Position numbers and translations under genes: made by a program | In this document: piece by piece, positions 16,890-26,318 of the stretch | Position numbering within the stretch: position 1 is the first letter of the stretch | How the letters are laid out: every line of letters starts with the position of its first letter | NCBI GenBank assembly: GCA_017537025.1 | Contig: JAFWCB010000004.1 | Coordinates: forward strand, 372,001 to 436,000 | Source: Sediminibacterium sp. | GTDB taxonomy: Bacteria; Bacteroidota; Bacteroidia; Chitinophagales; Chitinophagaceae | DNA length: 64,000 nucleotides | Direction: 5' to 3' | Notes under the pieces: model-generated | Seen by the model: the letters and a program-made list of their open reading frames with translations, nothing else | Told to the model about the DNA's origin: nothing | Databases searched by the model: none

Positions 16890-18824
16890 TTATTTCGGCT
16901 TTATAACTGTACCTCTTAACCTGGTTATCTCATGCTCATAAGTTTGTAATTCCTTATGTAGTCCAATAATTTGAAGTTGTTCCTCATAAGAAGCCTTTTC
17001 CATATCACGCATTAAATCGTAAAACATTTTCTGGAACTTACGTAACTTGTAATAGGCAATACTTAATTGGGCATCCGTTACGGAATTATCCTTATGTACA
17101 CTCTCTTTATTACCTAATTTCTCATCCCATCTGCTACTCAGCTCATATTGGTTGCTACCAACTTCAATGGCTATATTCCTAACTGATTCTTGCTCATGAT
17201 AAATCAATGTTTTATTAGTTGGCTGCTGTCCACTATGATATAGTTGTTGGTAAACCTGCAAAACGGCTTCTAACTGTACATTCGAAAAATGAAATTGATT
17301 CAATTCACTGAAAATATAATCCGCAATGGTTTTTGTTTCATCGAATGGCTTTAGTCCGTGCTCGAATAAAATTTTTAGAATATTTTTTTCGAAAATATCA
17401 TCTTGTTGAAGAAGGTCTTCTGCGCTATCGGGCTCATAGTTTTTATTAGCATTTCCTTGTGCAATAATATTGGCTTCTTCAAAGGGAAGTTTTTTTTCTT
17501 CTTTTGAAATTTTATCGCGCTTAAATTTATTAACTAAGTTGGTGAAGCCCGCTTCATCGATTTTTAATAAAGCAGCGCATTGCCGAATATAATCTTGTTG
17601 GCGAGTGAAATCTTCTGCTTTATTGATTTTACTCAATGTTTCTGCTAACTGATTAACCACAGTACTTTTACGGGTTACATCGTTACCTGCCTCTTTAAGT
17701 AATACTTCTAACTGAAAAATGATGAAATCTTTTTTATTAGCTGCAACAAATTCATTAAAAGCTTTAGCACCTGTTTTGTTTACATAGCTATCCGGATCTT
17801 CCCCATCCGGTATTAGTACCAATCTTACATTCAATCCTTCTTCCAAAGCCAAATCTAATCCGCGTAATGCCGCTTTAATACCCGCGTTATCGCCATCGTA
17901 GATGATGGTAAGGTTATTGGTATATTTTTTTACTAACCGTAATTGATCAATGGTAAGTGAAGTACCTCCGCTGGCTACTACATTTTCGATTCCAGCTTGA
18001 TGTAAACTAACCACATCGGTATATCCTTCTACCAATAAACATTCATCGGCTCGATCAATGGCCATACGGGCAAAATAAGAGCCGTATAATATTTTGCTCT
18101 TGATATAAATCTCATTTTCAGGCGTATTGATATACTTTGGGGCTTTATCATTTTTGCCGATAATACGTGCTCCAAAGCCTATTGTTTTTCCCGTATTATT
18201 GTGAATGGGAAAAATGATGCGTCCCCGATAATTATCAACCAATTCATCATTATTACGAATACTTACTAAGCCTGTTTTAGGTAGTAGTTCTTTATTAAAT
18301 TGATTAGTGAGTAGCGCCTGTGTTAGTGTATCTTTTGCTTGTGGGTTATAGCCAATGTTAAATTTACGAATCGTATCTTCTCTGAATCCGCGTTCTTTCA
18401 AATAGGAGAGGGCTATGTTTTTTCCTTCTTCGGTTTCAAATAGCTGTTCGGAAAAAAATTTTTGTGCAAAATGATTAATAGCATGTAAGCTATCGTTCAC
18501 TTGTTGTTGGAGAACCTGCTCCGGAGAGCGCTCAGTTTCTTCTACTTCAATATTATATCTGGCTGCTAACCATTTTAAAGCTTCTACATAACTATATTTT
18601 TCGTGCTCCATTAAGAAGCTGATGGTATTTCCGCTTTTACCACAGCCAAAACATTTATAAATTTCTTTGGCGGGAGAAACGGTGAATGATGGTGTTTTTT
18701 CGCCGTGAAAGGGGCATAGGCCTAAATAGTTGGCTCCTCTTTTTTTGAGTTTAATAAATTCGCCCAAAACATCGATGATATCGATGCGACTGGTAATTTG
18801 TTGTATAGTTTGTGGTGAAATCAC
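16890..18824 (-). CDS. dnaG: DNA primase DnaG
   Basis: 644 residues from a GTG start at 18824; no in-frame ATG lies just upstream. The N-terminal CHC2 zinc domain (LCPFHGEKTPSFTVSP, then KCFGCGKSGN), a catalytic core with the Toprim motif LLVEGYTDVVSLHQ and acidic IIYDGDNAG, and a C-terminal helical DnaB-interaction region (about 480-640) are all visible. It synthesises RNA primers at the replication fork. In many bacteria it is next to rpoD, but here it is convergent with dnaK and divergent from a DeoR-type regulator. Confidence 0.97.
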   Translation of the reverse strand: MISPQTIQQITSRIDIIDVLGEFIKLKKRGANYLGLCPFHGEKTPSFTVSPAKEIYKCFGCGKSGNTISFLMEHEKYSYVEALKWLAARYNIEVEETERSPEQVLQQQVNDSLHAINHFAQKFFSEQLFETEEGKNIALSYLKERGFREDTIRKFNIGYNPQAKDTLTQALLTNQFNKELLPKTGLVSIRNNDELVDNYRGRIIFPIHNNTGKTIGFGARIIGKNDKAPKYINTPENEIYIKSKILYGSYFARMAIDRADECLLVEGYTDVVSLHQAGIENVVASGGTSLTIDQLRLVKKYTNNLTIIYDGDNAGIKAALRGLDLALEEGLNVRLVLIPDGEDPDSYVNKTGAKAFNEFVAANKKDFIIFQLEVLLKEAGNDVTRKSTVVNQLAETLSKINKAEDFTRQQDYIRQCAALLKIDEAGFTNLVNKFKRDKISKEEKKLPFEEANIIAQGNANKNYEPDSAEDLLQQDDIFEKNILKILFEHGLKPFDETKTIADYIFSELNQFHFSNVQLEAVLQVYQQLYHSGQQPTNKTLIYHEQESVRNIAIEVGSNQYELSSRWDEKLGNKESVHKDNSVTDAQLSIAYYKLRKFQKMFYDLMRDMEKASYEEQLQIIGLHKELQTYEHEITRLRGTVIKPK

Positions 18825-18901
18825 TGTTATGGGGCTGCTAAATTAGGCTTTACCGTAAATAAATTTTGTGTTTTTTATGGAAAGACTATTTACTTTTAAG
18901 G

Positions 18902-19648
18902 ATGCTAAAGAAAGAACGACAGGCCTATATCATACAGCAGATCAATATACATAATAAGGTATTATCCTCTGATTTAGGCACACAGTTAGATGTATCTGAG
19001 GATACGATACGCCGAGATCTGCAGGAATTAGCCGAAGAAGGTAAGCTGATAAAAGTGCATGGGGGTGCTTTGGCAAAATCCTTTCATTTTACCATTGAAA
19101 GTCGAAATGTATATTCTTTGAATGAGAAGTTAGTGATTGCTCAAAAAGCTATTCAACTTATAAAAGACGGTATGATGGTGGTTATTTCTGGAGGTACTAC
19201 CATGCGAGAAATGGTAAGGATGTTACCTCCTGATTTAAATGCCACTTTTGTTACCCCTAATGTGCCTATCGCGTTAGAGTTATTGGATCACCCGAATGCG
19301 GAAGTGATTTTTTTGGGTAATAAACTTCTAAAAAGTGCACAAATGGCGGTTGGCGCTGAGGTAGTTCAACGATTATCAGGTATAAAAGCAGATATCTGTT
19401 TACTAGGTACAAATAGTATTGATGCGGTAGAAGGAATAACAGATCTCGAGTGGGAAATTATTGAGGTGAAGAAAGCAATGATAGCCTGTGCACAAAAAAC
19501 GGTTTCATTATCAATCTCCGAAAAATTGAATACAGTGCAGCGTTTACGTGTTTGTGGACTAGTAGAAATTGATACACTTATTACTGAACTGGATCCACAG
19601 GATAGTAAATTGGATCCATATCGCGATGCAGGGATTTCGATTTTATAA
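18902..19648 (+). CDS. DeoR/GlpR-family transcriptional regulator
   Basis: 248 residues from ATG 18902, which has a TAAGGA-like sequence just upstream; a longer frame to 18866 lacks family similarity. An N-terminal DeoR helix-turn-helix (about 1-58, with VSEDTIRRDLQELAEEGKLIKVHGGA) is followed by a DeoRC sugar-phosphate sensor domain (about 75-230, with VISGGTTMREMVR, FVTPNVPIA and CLLGTNSIDAVEGITD). These proteins repress sugar-catabolic genes until a phosphorylated sugar binds. The next gene downstream is a SusC, 298 bp away, with a 12-bp iteron array in between; control of that operon is a guess. Confidence 0.9.
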   Translation: MLKKERQAYIIQQINIHNKVLSSDLGTQLDVSEDTIRRDLQELAEEGKLIKVHGGALAKSFHFTIESRNVYSLNEKLVIAQKAIQLIKDGMMVVISGGTTMREMVRMLPPDLNATFVTPNVPIALELLDHPNAEVIFLGNKLLKSAQMAVGAEVVQRLSGIKADICLLGTNSIDAVEGITDLEWEIIEVKKAMIACAQKTVSLSISEKLNTVQRLRVCGLVEIDTLITELDPQDSKLDPYRDAGISIL

Positions 19649-19755
19649 GGTATAAGGCTTAAGGTGTAAGCAATATGGTAAAAGGTGTAAGTGATAAGGT
19701 ATGAGGTAAGGAGCATTACCTTCCTCCTTTTCCCTTTTATCTTATACCTCATTGC
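19649..19755. repeat. Degenerate TAAGG-type intergenic repeat with imperfect inverted copy
   Basis: A run of related words (GGTATAAGGCTTAAGGTGTAAG, AAAGGTGTAAG, GATAAGGTATGAGGTAAGG) occupies about 19649-19711. Its approximate reverse complement appears at about 19720-19752 (CCTTTTATCTTATACCTCAT). There is no ORF of note. It resembles the shorter AAAGCTTAAAG repeat after clpC. The remaining part of this 298-bp gap holds the iterons listed separately. Confidence 0.5.
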
Positions 19756-19784
19756 TCTTCGTGTATTTTTTACACTACAAAATC

Positions 19785-19820
19785 TGCATAAAAACGTGCA
19801 TAAATTTGTGCAATTTATTG
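19785..19820 (+). repeat. Three 12-bp direct repeats (TGCAwwww) upstream of susC-like gene
   Basis: TGCATAAAAACG (19785), TGCATAAATTTG (19797) and TGCAATTTATTG (19809) are contiguous with an exact 12-bp period. They lie about 130 bp before the SusC start, an operator-like position. The likely binder is unknown; the DeoR-type regulator next door is one candidate. Confidence 0.45.
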
Positions 19821-19946
19821 CTGTATTTTTTTACAATTAATGTTTTTTTAATATAATTTCACACTTTAACCAAAACTATAACGATTTCGGCAGTCATCCT
19901 GCGACTTTTTGCAAGAAAATGCTGGCATCAACTAAACACTGTTATT

Positions 19947-22900
19947 ATGAGAAAAATTGCTTTCACCTGGAAGCTGTGTTTACTGCTTTGTTGTCTGGGA
20001 ATTAAAGCTACCGCCCAAGATTTAATAATTACAGGTACTGTAGTTGATCTTGAGAAAGGTACACCCGTTGAATCGGTTTCGATTCGCGTTCAGGGAAAAA
20101 CAACAGCCACCAAAACAGACGCCAAGGGTAACTTTAGAATTTCGGCTGCTAAGGGACAAGTGTTATTGATCTCTTCAGTTGGGTATGAGAACCAACGGGT
20201 TACTGTACAGGGTTCCCAAAATATCCAAGTGAAGTTAAAGAGTGATGTTGCTGATCTAGATGATGTAGTAGTGGTAGCTATGGATCAAAAAAGAAAACCT
20301 AGAGAATTAGGTTATTCAACACAATCTGTGAAAGGTGCTGAAATTCAGGAAACACAACGTGATAACTTCATAAATAGCTTGCAAGGTAGGGTTGCAGGAT
20401 TAACGATCAATCCTACTTCAGGTACCGTTGGAGGGTCTTCACAAATTGTGTTACGCGGTTTCAATTCCTTATCATTAAGTAACCAGCCGTTATTTGTGGT
20501 AGACGGTGTGATTATGGATAACTCTTCTATTGACGAGAATTCAGATGGAGGTAGAGGTGTTGGTTTGGCTTCTGATCGTCCGAATAGAAATACAGACTAT
20601 ACCAATCGTATAGCTGATTTGAACCCGAATGATATTGAAAATGTTACGGTATTAAAAGGTCCGGAGGCAACCGCTTTATATGGCAGTCAGGCTAGCTCTG
20701 GTGCTATCGTTATTACGACTAGAAAGGCAAAGTCTAATAAACTTGCAGTACAATACGATAACGCTATACGTTTGCAACAACTTACAAGATTTCCCCCCAC
20801 CATCGATGCATACTCTCCCGGTACGAATAATGTATCCGGCTTAGTATTCCGTTATTTTGGCCCGCAATATCCGCAAGGAACTAAACTCTATAAAAATATA
20901 GATGCTTTCTTTAGAAATGGGTATTCGCAAACCCATAATTTGGGTGTAGATTTTGGCATTAAGAAATCGATTTTTCGGTTTTCTTCAACTTATTTGAAAC
21001 AGGAGGGAGTAGTGCCGAATAATAATCAGGAGAGAATTAGTTTGAGTTTAAGGAATACTACCAAAATTGGAAAATATATTGAAGTAACCCCCTCACTTAC
21101 CTATACAAGAACCAATCTTGCTAAAGTATTAAGATCATCCGGTGGATACTTATTGAATTTATTACAATATCCCAATACGTTTGATGTAAATAATTCCGGA
21201 GATAATGACGGTAATAAGCTACCCATTTTTGCGAGTAATGTTGGGGGAGAGGTAGATAATCCTCTTTGGAATGTTAGAAACAATAGAGGTAGAGATCAAA
21301 CAGATCGTCTATTTGCAACATTAGGCGTGAATATTAACCCAACTCCTTGGCTAAGTATCATGGGCAGATTTGGATATGACACCTACAAAACAGTAGGTTC
21401 TCAAAACTTCCATCCGCAATCATTAAATGGAATTGTTTCAACTGCTTTAAGAGGTGGACAAGATAATTATTGGAGAACCTACAAAGGATATAATCACACT
21501 ATTAACGCTACTGCCAGAAAGCAGTTTGGTAAGTTCAGTACAAGGCTAATGGTTGGTACTATGTGGCAGGATTATAGAACAGAAATGTATGCGATAACGG
21601 GTACCAATGTAGCGGATCCGAATAGAACAGATAGTAATAATACAGACCCCAATACGCGTATCCGATTATTGAGAAATAATTTTGGAGAACCGAATTTATC
21701 GATCGTACGTCAAATTGCATTTTTTGGAGAGATTGCAGTTAGTTATAATAATTTATTATTCTTGAACTATACGCATCGTTTCGAATCTGCTTCTACTTTA
21801 CCTGCTCAGAATAGAAATTATAACTATCCCGGAGTAAGTTTAAGTGCTATCATGACCGACATCTTACCAAGTATAAAAAAAGGGGGAGTGCTTAATTATT
21901 GGAAATTGCGTGGATCGTTAGCGAGCACCGCTCGTTTAAACTCTGCCTATTCAACCCAGTCAGTTTTTGTAAACAATTTTGCCAGCTCTGTGATACCTGC
22001 TTTTTCTTATGGATTTACAAACAACAATCCTGATTTAAGACCGGAGCGTCAGAGCACTTTTGAAGTTGGTACTGAGTTTAAATTATTAAAAAACAGACTA
22101 ACGGTTGAAGGTACTTATTATAATACCCTTACCAAAGATCAGATCATTGAAAATATGCGATTGAGTTATGGTACCGGATTCGTATTAAACACTCAAAACG
22201 CAGCTAGTACCAGAAATGAGGGTATTGAAATTGCCATCGATTATCAGGCCGTACAGAAAAAAGATTTCGGATGGAATATCCGTTTCAATTTCAATAAAAT
22301 GTGGAATAGCGTAGTGGCTTTCCCACCAAATGTATCTGAGTTTTATATTGCAGATACTTGGTTATACAATAATGCAAGGGCAAGTGTGTTGGGCGTAGGT
22401 AGTCCCACAACAGGTATCTCCGCCTGGGGATATTTAAGGAATAATGCGGGTCAGATTCTTATTAACCCATCTAATGGATTACCTATTTCTGATGGTGTTT
22501 TCAAATTAAGAGGCGATCGAAACCCGGCATTCAGATTAGGAACTACAAATAGTTTCCGGTATAAAAACTGGCGTTTAAGTTTCTTGTGGGATCTTAAAAT
22601 TGGCGGTGATATTTTCAATGCTAACAATATGTTCCTTACTAATATTGGTAGAAGTCCGCTTACGCTTGATAGATTTGTACCTCGTGTAATTGATGGTGTT
22701 TTAAATGATGGTTTTGCCAACACGCCTACACCAACAAAAAATACCATTTCAGTAATACCTGGCTACAACGATGCTTATTATTCAGCGAGTCAAATGCCAG
22801 AAGAAGCATTCATAGAAAAGAATGTTAACTGGCTAAGCTTAAGAGATATTACGGTGAGCTATGCTTTTTCACCTAAATTAATTAGAAAGGTGAATGGATT

Positions 22901-23081
22901 GAAGAGTGCGAGTGTTTTCTTAACGGGTAATGACCTTTTCTTAATTACTAATTATTCCGGAGCAGATCCTCAAGTTAGCGGTAATACCGCTGCAACAAGA
23001 GGGGTTGGTTCTTTTGGATTCGACTATGGTACACTAGCCGCTCCCATTAGCATCAATTTCGGTGTAAGAGTTGGATTTTAA
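19947..23081 (+). CDS. SusC/RagA-family TonB-dependent outer-membrane transporter
   Basis: 1044 residues. Signal peptide (ending KATAQ), a carboxypeptidase-like domain (about 25-105, ITGTVVDLEKGTPVESVSI), a TonB-box-like DDVVVVAMD, a plug domain (about 125-240, NSLQGRVAGLTINPTSG, PLFVVDGVIMD, VLKGPEATALYGSQASSGAIVI) and a long beta barrel ending GVRVGF. It imports bulky nutrients across the outer membrane with energy from TonB. It is followed after 13 bp by its SusD-type partner. No glycosidase or peptidase is encoded nearby, so the substrate is not predictable. Confidence 0.95.
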   Translation: MRKIAFTWKLCLLLCCLGIKATAQDLIITGTVVDLEKGTPVESVSIRVQGKTTATKTDAKGNFRISAAKGQVLLISSVGYENQRVTVQGSQNIQVKLKSDVADLDDVVVVAMDQKRKPRELGYSTQSVKGAEIQETQRDNFINSLQGRVAGLTINPTSGTVGGSSQIVLRGFNSLSLSNQPLFVVDGVIMDNSSIDENSDGGRGVGLASDRPNRNTDYTNRIADLNPNDIENVTVLKGPEATALYGSQASSGAIVITTRKAKSNKLAVQYDNAIRLQQLTRFPPTIDAYSPGTNNVSGLVFRYFGPQYPQGTKLYKNIDAFFRNGYSQTHNLGVDFGIKKSIFRFSSTYLKQEGVVPNNNQERISLSLRNTTKIGKYIEVTPSLTYTRTNLAKVLRSSGGYLLNLLQYPNTFDVNNSGDNDGNKLPIFASNVGGEVDNPLWNVRNNRGRDQTDRLFATLGVNINPTPWLSIMGRFGYDTYKTVGSQNFHPQSLNGIVSTALRGGQDNYWRTYKGYNHTINATARKQFGKFSTRLMVGTMWQDYRTEMYAITGTNVADPNRTDSNNTDPNTRIRLLRNNFGEPNLSIVRQIAFFGEIAVSYNNLLFLNYTHRFESASTLPAQNRNYNYPGVSLSAIMTDILPSIKKGGVLNYWKLRGSLASTARLNSAYSTQSVFVNNFASSVIPAFSYGFTNNNPDLRPERQSTFEVGTEFKLLKNRLTVEGTYYNTLTKDQIIENMRLSYGTGFVLNTQNAASTRNEGIEIAIDYQAVQKKDFGWNIRFNFNKMWNSVVAFPPNVSEFYIADTWLYNNARASVLGVGSPTTGISAWGYLRNNAGQILINPSNGLPISDGVFKLRGDRNPAFRLGTTNSFRYKNWRLSFLWDLKIGGDIFNANNMFLTNIGRSPLTLDRFVPRVIDGVLNDGFANTPTPTKNTISVIPGYNDAYYSASQMPEEAFIEKNVNWLSLRDITVSYAFSPKLIRKVNGLKSASVFLTGNDLFLITNYSGADPQVSGNTAATRGVGSFGFDYGTLAAPISINFGVRVGF

Positions 23082-23094
23082 ATTACTAAAAGCT

Positions 23095-24729
23095 ATGACA
23101 ATGAAAAATATGAATAGTAAAATTTTGTTAGTTCTACTGGCTACTGTTGGTTTGTTTTCCTGCCAAAAGAAGCTCGACGAAGCTTTTGCAAATCCAAATG
23201 CAGGAGTTAGGGTTCCTACGGAATCTTTATTGCCCGGCATTATCGGGAATATGGTAGGTAATTCGTCTGCCGCGGGTTCCGCATATGGTACAGCTAATGA
23301 TGGGATGCAGGTTGGAAGATATGTACAGTATTGGGCAACTAATAGTACCGGAAACCAATTTGATCAAATGGGTGGTGCCACTGGTGCCAGTGATGTAATG
23401 GGTTCTGTTTGGGCCATGCATTATTATGGAATGGGACAGAATCTTAAAAAGATGATTGAATGGGGAATAGAGGAAAAGAAATGGGATTATGTAGGTGTAG
23501 GTCATGCCATTTCTGCTTGGAGCTGGTTAACAACAGTAGATATGTATGGTGATATTATTATGCGGGAAGCCTTTAATAAAGACCAGCTGGTTTTTAAATA
23601 TGATTTGCAGTCTGAAGTTTATGATACTGTTCGCACGATTTGTAGAACAGCCATAAATTATTTGAATAATACAGGCGATAGCGCGAATCCTGCCAATTTA
23701 GCTAAAGGAGATGCTTACTTCTATAATGGGGATGTAAGTAAATGGAAAAAATTTGTTTACAGTGTAATGGCTCGTTCTTTCAATCATCTCACAAATAAAT
23801 CTAGTTACAATGCTGATTCTGTAATCTTCTATTGCAATTTGGCGATTAATACGAATGCCGATAATGCAGTAGCACGCTTTGCTAATACAGGTATTACGGG
23901 AACGTCAAATTTTTATGGCCCTTATCGAGCCAATGTTGGAAGCATGAGGCAAACTGTATTTATCTGTAATTTAGTGAATGGCCTCAATCCAAGCTTTTCA
24001 GGGGTTGCAGACCCAAGGGCGGCTTATTTATTGAGAGAAAATACAAATAATACCTACAAAGGAATTCGACCCAATGGAGGTACTAGTGGTTTAGTAACTG
24101 CGGATCAACCCTCCAATTTTTGGGGAGATGCTTTTGGAACAACTGCAGCACCTACATCTGATGCCAATGCCAGATATATCTTTAAAAATGGGGCGCCATT
24201 TCCCATTATTACAGCCAGTGAAGTTAAGTTCATGTTAGCAGAGGCGCTATACAGAAAAGGAAATAAGGCAGCAGCATTAACAGCCTATACAGATGGGATT
24301 CGTTTAAATTTTGATATGCTGATGAACGATTATGGAAGTTCTGTTCCGTCTACAAGAGTAATTACAACAGCTATCCGTGATGCTTTTCTGGCTAATCCTG
24401 TTGTAGTTCCCAGTATAGCTAATTTCAATTTATCGGATATCATGTTGCAGAAGTATCTAGCCTTATTCGGTTATAATGCACTTGAAACTTGGGTAGATAT
24501 GAGAAGATACCATTATACCGATGTTGAGTCTGCCACAGGGGTACAAGTGTATAATGGATTTACACCTCCTACAGGCATCGATTTATTTACCAATAATAAT
24601 GGAAAATTAGTGTATCGAGCACGCCCTCGGTATAATTCTGAATATCTCTATAATATTCCTGAACTAACAAGAATAGGCGCGATAGCATTAGATTATCATA
24701 CTGTTGAACAATGGTTTTCTAAACCTTAA
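23095..24729 (+). CDS. SusD/RagB-family nutrient-binding lipoprotein
   Basis: 544 residues from ATG 23095; an in-frame start at 23071 would overlap susC. Lipoprotein signal LLVLLATVGLFSC with the lipid-modified Cys, followed by an N-terminal helical repeat region and the SusD C-terminal part (EVKFMLAEALYRKGN, then LQKYLALFGYNALETWVDMRRY). SusD lids cap SusC at the cell surface and bind the substrate. It is the second gene of the operon and is followed 18 bp later by a DUF4397 lipoprotein. Confidence 0.93.
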   Translation: MTMKNMNSKILLVLLATVGLFSCQKKLDEAFANPNAGVRVPTESLLPGIIGNMVGNSSAAGSAYGTANDGMQVGRYVQYWATNSTGNQFDQMGGATGASDVMGSVWAMHYYGMGQNLKKMIEWGIEEKKWDYVGVGHAISAWSWLTTVDMYGDIIMREAFNKDQLVFKYDLQSEVYDTVRTICRTAINYLNNTGDSANPANLAKGDAYFYNGDVSKWKKFVYSVMARSFNHLTNKSSYNADSVIFYCNLAINTNADNAVARFANTGITGTSNFYGPYRANVGSMRQTVFICNLVNGLNPSFSGVADPRAAYLLRENTNNTYKGIRPNGGTSGLVTADQPSNFWGDAFGTTAAPTSDANARYIFKNGAPFPIITASEVKFMLAEALYRKGNKAAALTAYTDGIRLNFDMLMNDYGSSVPSTRVITTAIRDAFLANPVVVPSIANFNLSDIMLQKYLALFGYNALETWVDMRRYHYTDVESATGVQVYNGFTPPTGIDLFTNNNGKLVYRARPRYNSEYLYNIPELTRIGAIALDYHTVEQWFSKP

Positions 24730-24747
24730 TATTTAATACTATAGTAT

Positions 24748-25488
24748 ATGAAAATGAAATATATCATACTTGGATTTTTAGCTTTAGTGTTTTTTGCGGC
24801 CTGTAAAAAAGATTTTGATGGCAGGACTCCAGAAAACGCTAATATAACCGGCAGCGCTTATGTACGTTTTTTTGCGGGTAGCATGGGGGCAGCAAGAAAT
24901 TTTATTTCTATTGATAATCAAAGATTAAATGGTTCTCCTCTGGCCATGGGAGGTCTTTTCCCTGGAGCTTCAACAGTAACCGCTTTTATCACAATCCCTG
25001 CAGGTACCAGAACAGTATCTGTAGTAGATAGCGCAGCTGTTCCGGCTCAATCACCACTAAGTTTCACCAGAGATTTTTCAGCCGGCCAATACTACACCAT
25101 TTTTACCTATGATACGTCTAACGCAGTGAAGGCATTAGTAACAAATGATGTGTTTACGATTCCAACAGATACTACTGCTAATCTTAGGTTTGTGAATGCT
25201 ATTTCCACTACTGTACCAGTAACAAATGTTGAAGTGTTTTCTAGAGCTCGTCAAGCAGTCATATTCAGTAATATCCCAACACTTGGGGTTTCTGCCTTTA
25301 TTGCACATAGAACGCTTGTTAATGATACACTTGATGTGAGAGAGGCTGGAGTACCTACTAATATTTTAGCTTCTGTAAACGGCTTTACTTTTAACCCAAA
25401 ACGAACATATACTTTAGTTTTTAGAGGTCGTTATCAATCTACTGGCGGAACCATGGCAAGAGGGGCAAACATCATCGCAACTTATTAA
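24748..25488 (+). CDS. DUF4397 lipoprotein (operon partner of SusC/SusD)
   Basis: 246 residues. Lipoprotein signal IILGFLALVFFAAC with KKDF after the Cys. The mature part contains two immunoglobulin-like DUF4397-type modules, recognisable from AYVRFFAGSMGA, ITIPAGTRTVSVVDS and ANLRFVNAISTT. Probably surface exposed, a small accessory to the SusC/D transporter. No enzymatic motif is seen. Function unknown. Confidence 0.75.
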   Translation: MKMKYIILGFLALVFFAACKKDFDGRTPENANITGSAYVRFFAGSMGAARNFISIDNQRLNGSPLAMGGLFPGASTVTAFITIPAGTRTVSVVDSAAVPAQSPLSFTRDFSAGQYYTIFTYDTSNAVKALVTNDVFTIPTDTTANLRFVNAISTTVPVTNVEVFSRARQAVIFSNIPTLGVSAFIAHRTLVNDTLDVREAGVPTNILASVNGFTFNPKRTYTLVFRGRYQSTGGTMARGANIIATY

Positions 25489-25508
25489 TTATCCCAAATA
25501 TGTATACA

Positions 25509-26264
25509 ATGAAAAAAAATATTTTTCTACTACTTTCAACAGTCTTAGTGCTGATTTTTTCGGGATGCGCAAAAGACCCCGAGAATTTGGGGTATTCTAA
25601 GATAATGGCAGTAAACACAACACCCAACAGAACCAATGTAGATGTTTTCTTAGATGGTATCAAAGCGAATATTACACCTTTGGGGTTCGGTTCTAATTCC
25701 ATTTACTATGGCGTTACTCCGGGCTCTCGTGGTATATCTGTTATGGGTAATATAACAACAAGTTTTCTTGTAGGAACTACCATTTTTACAACTACTTCCT
25801 CTTCACTTTTTCAACAGGGTAATTTCGATATCAAAAGGAATGACGCAACTACACCTTCCTATACTTTAGTTATTGCTAATAGGGCAGAAACCCCGGAGCT
25901 TGTTTTGATCGAAGATGATCTTACGGTTCCTGCGGCAGGAAAAGCCGGATTGAGATTAATACACGCAGGTCCGGATGCACCTAGAGTAAATGCATATAAT
26001 GGTGCCGCAACAACACCTATCTTTAGTGCTACGAATGGGTATGGGTTCAAGGAATATACTGGCTTTACACCTATCGATGCCTTATCTACCGGATCATCCT
26101 ATAGTATTCAAATTAGAAATAATACAACGGGTGCGATATTGAGAACTCAAACGCTTACTGCTGTATCAGGTAAACTGTACACTATAATTCTCAGGGGCTT
26201 AGTTACTGCCGATCCTTTGTATCCAACTAATACGCTTTCATCAACTTTAATTGGAAATAACTAA
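25509..26264 (+). CDS. DUF4397 lipoprotein, second copy
   Basis: 251 residues from ATG 25509 (MKKNIFLLL); an in-frame ATG at 25500 is possible. Lipoprotein signal LLSTVLVLIFSGC. The second half has the typical DUF4397 start AGLRLIHAGPDAPRVNAYNG and a strand-rich continuation. It resembles its upstream neighbour and is likely a diverged duplication within the same operon. It is followed by a strong bidirectional terminator, so the four-gene operon ends here. Confidence 0.78.
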   Translation: MKKNIFLLLSTVLVLIFSGCAKDPENLGYSKIMAVNTTPNRTNVDVFLDGIKANITPLGFGSNSIYYGVTPGSRGISVMGNITTSFLVGTTIFTTTSSSLFQQGNFDIKRNDATTPSYTLVIANRAETPELVLIEDDLTVPAAGKAGLRLIHAGPDAPRVNAYNGAATTPIFSATNGYGFKEYTGFTPIDALSTGSSYSIQIRNNTTGAILRTQTLTAVSGKLYTIILRGLVTADPLYPTNTLSSTLIGNN

Positions 26265-26287
26265 GCAGTCAATATTATCAGAATATC

Positions 26288-26318
26288 GAAAGCATCCTAT
26301 TCAGAATAGGGTGCTTTC
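26288..26318. terminator. Bidirectional terminator after the SusCD operon
   Basis: GAAAGCATCCTATTC (26288-26302) pairs with GAATAGGGTGCTTTC (26304-26318), with one G-T pair. T-rich sequence follows on the plus side. It serves both the DUF4397 gene and the convergent J-domain gene. Confidence 0.8.
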
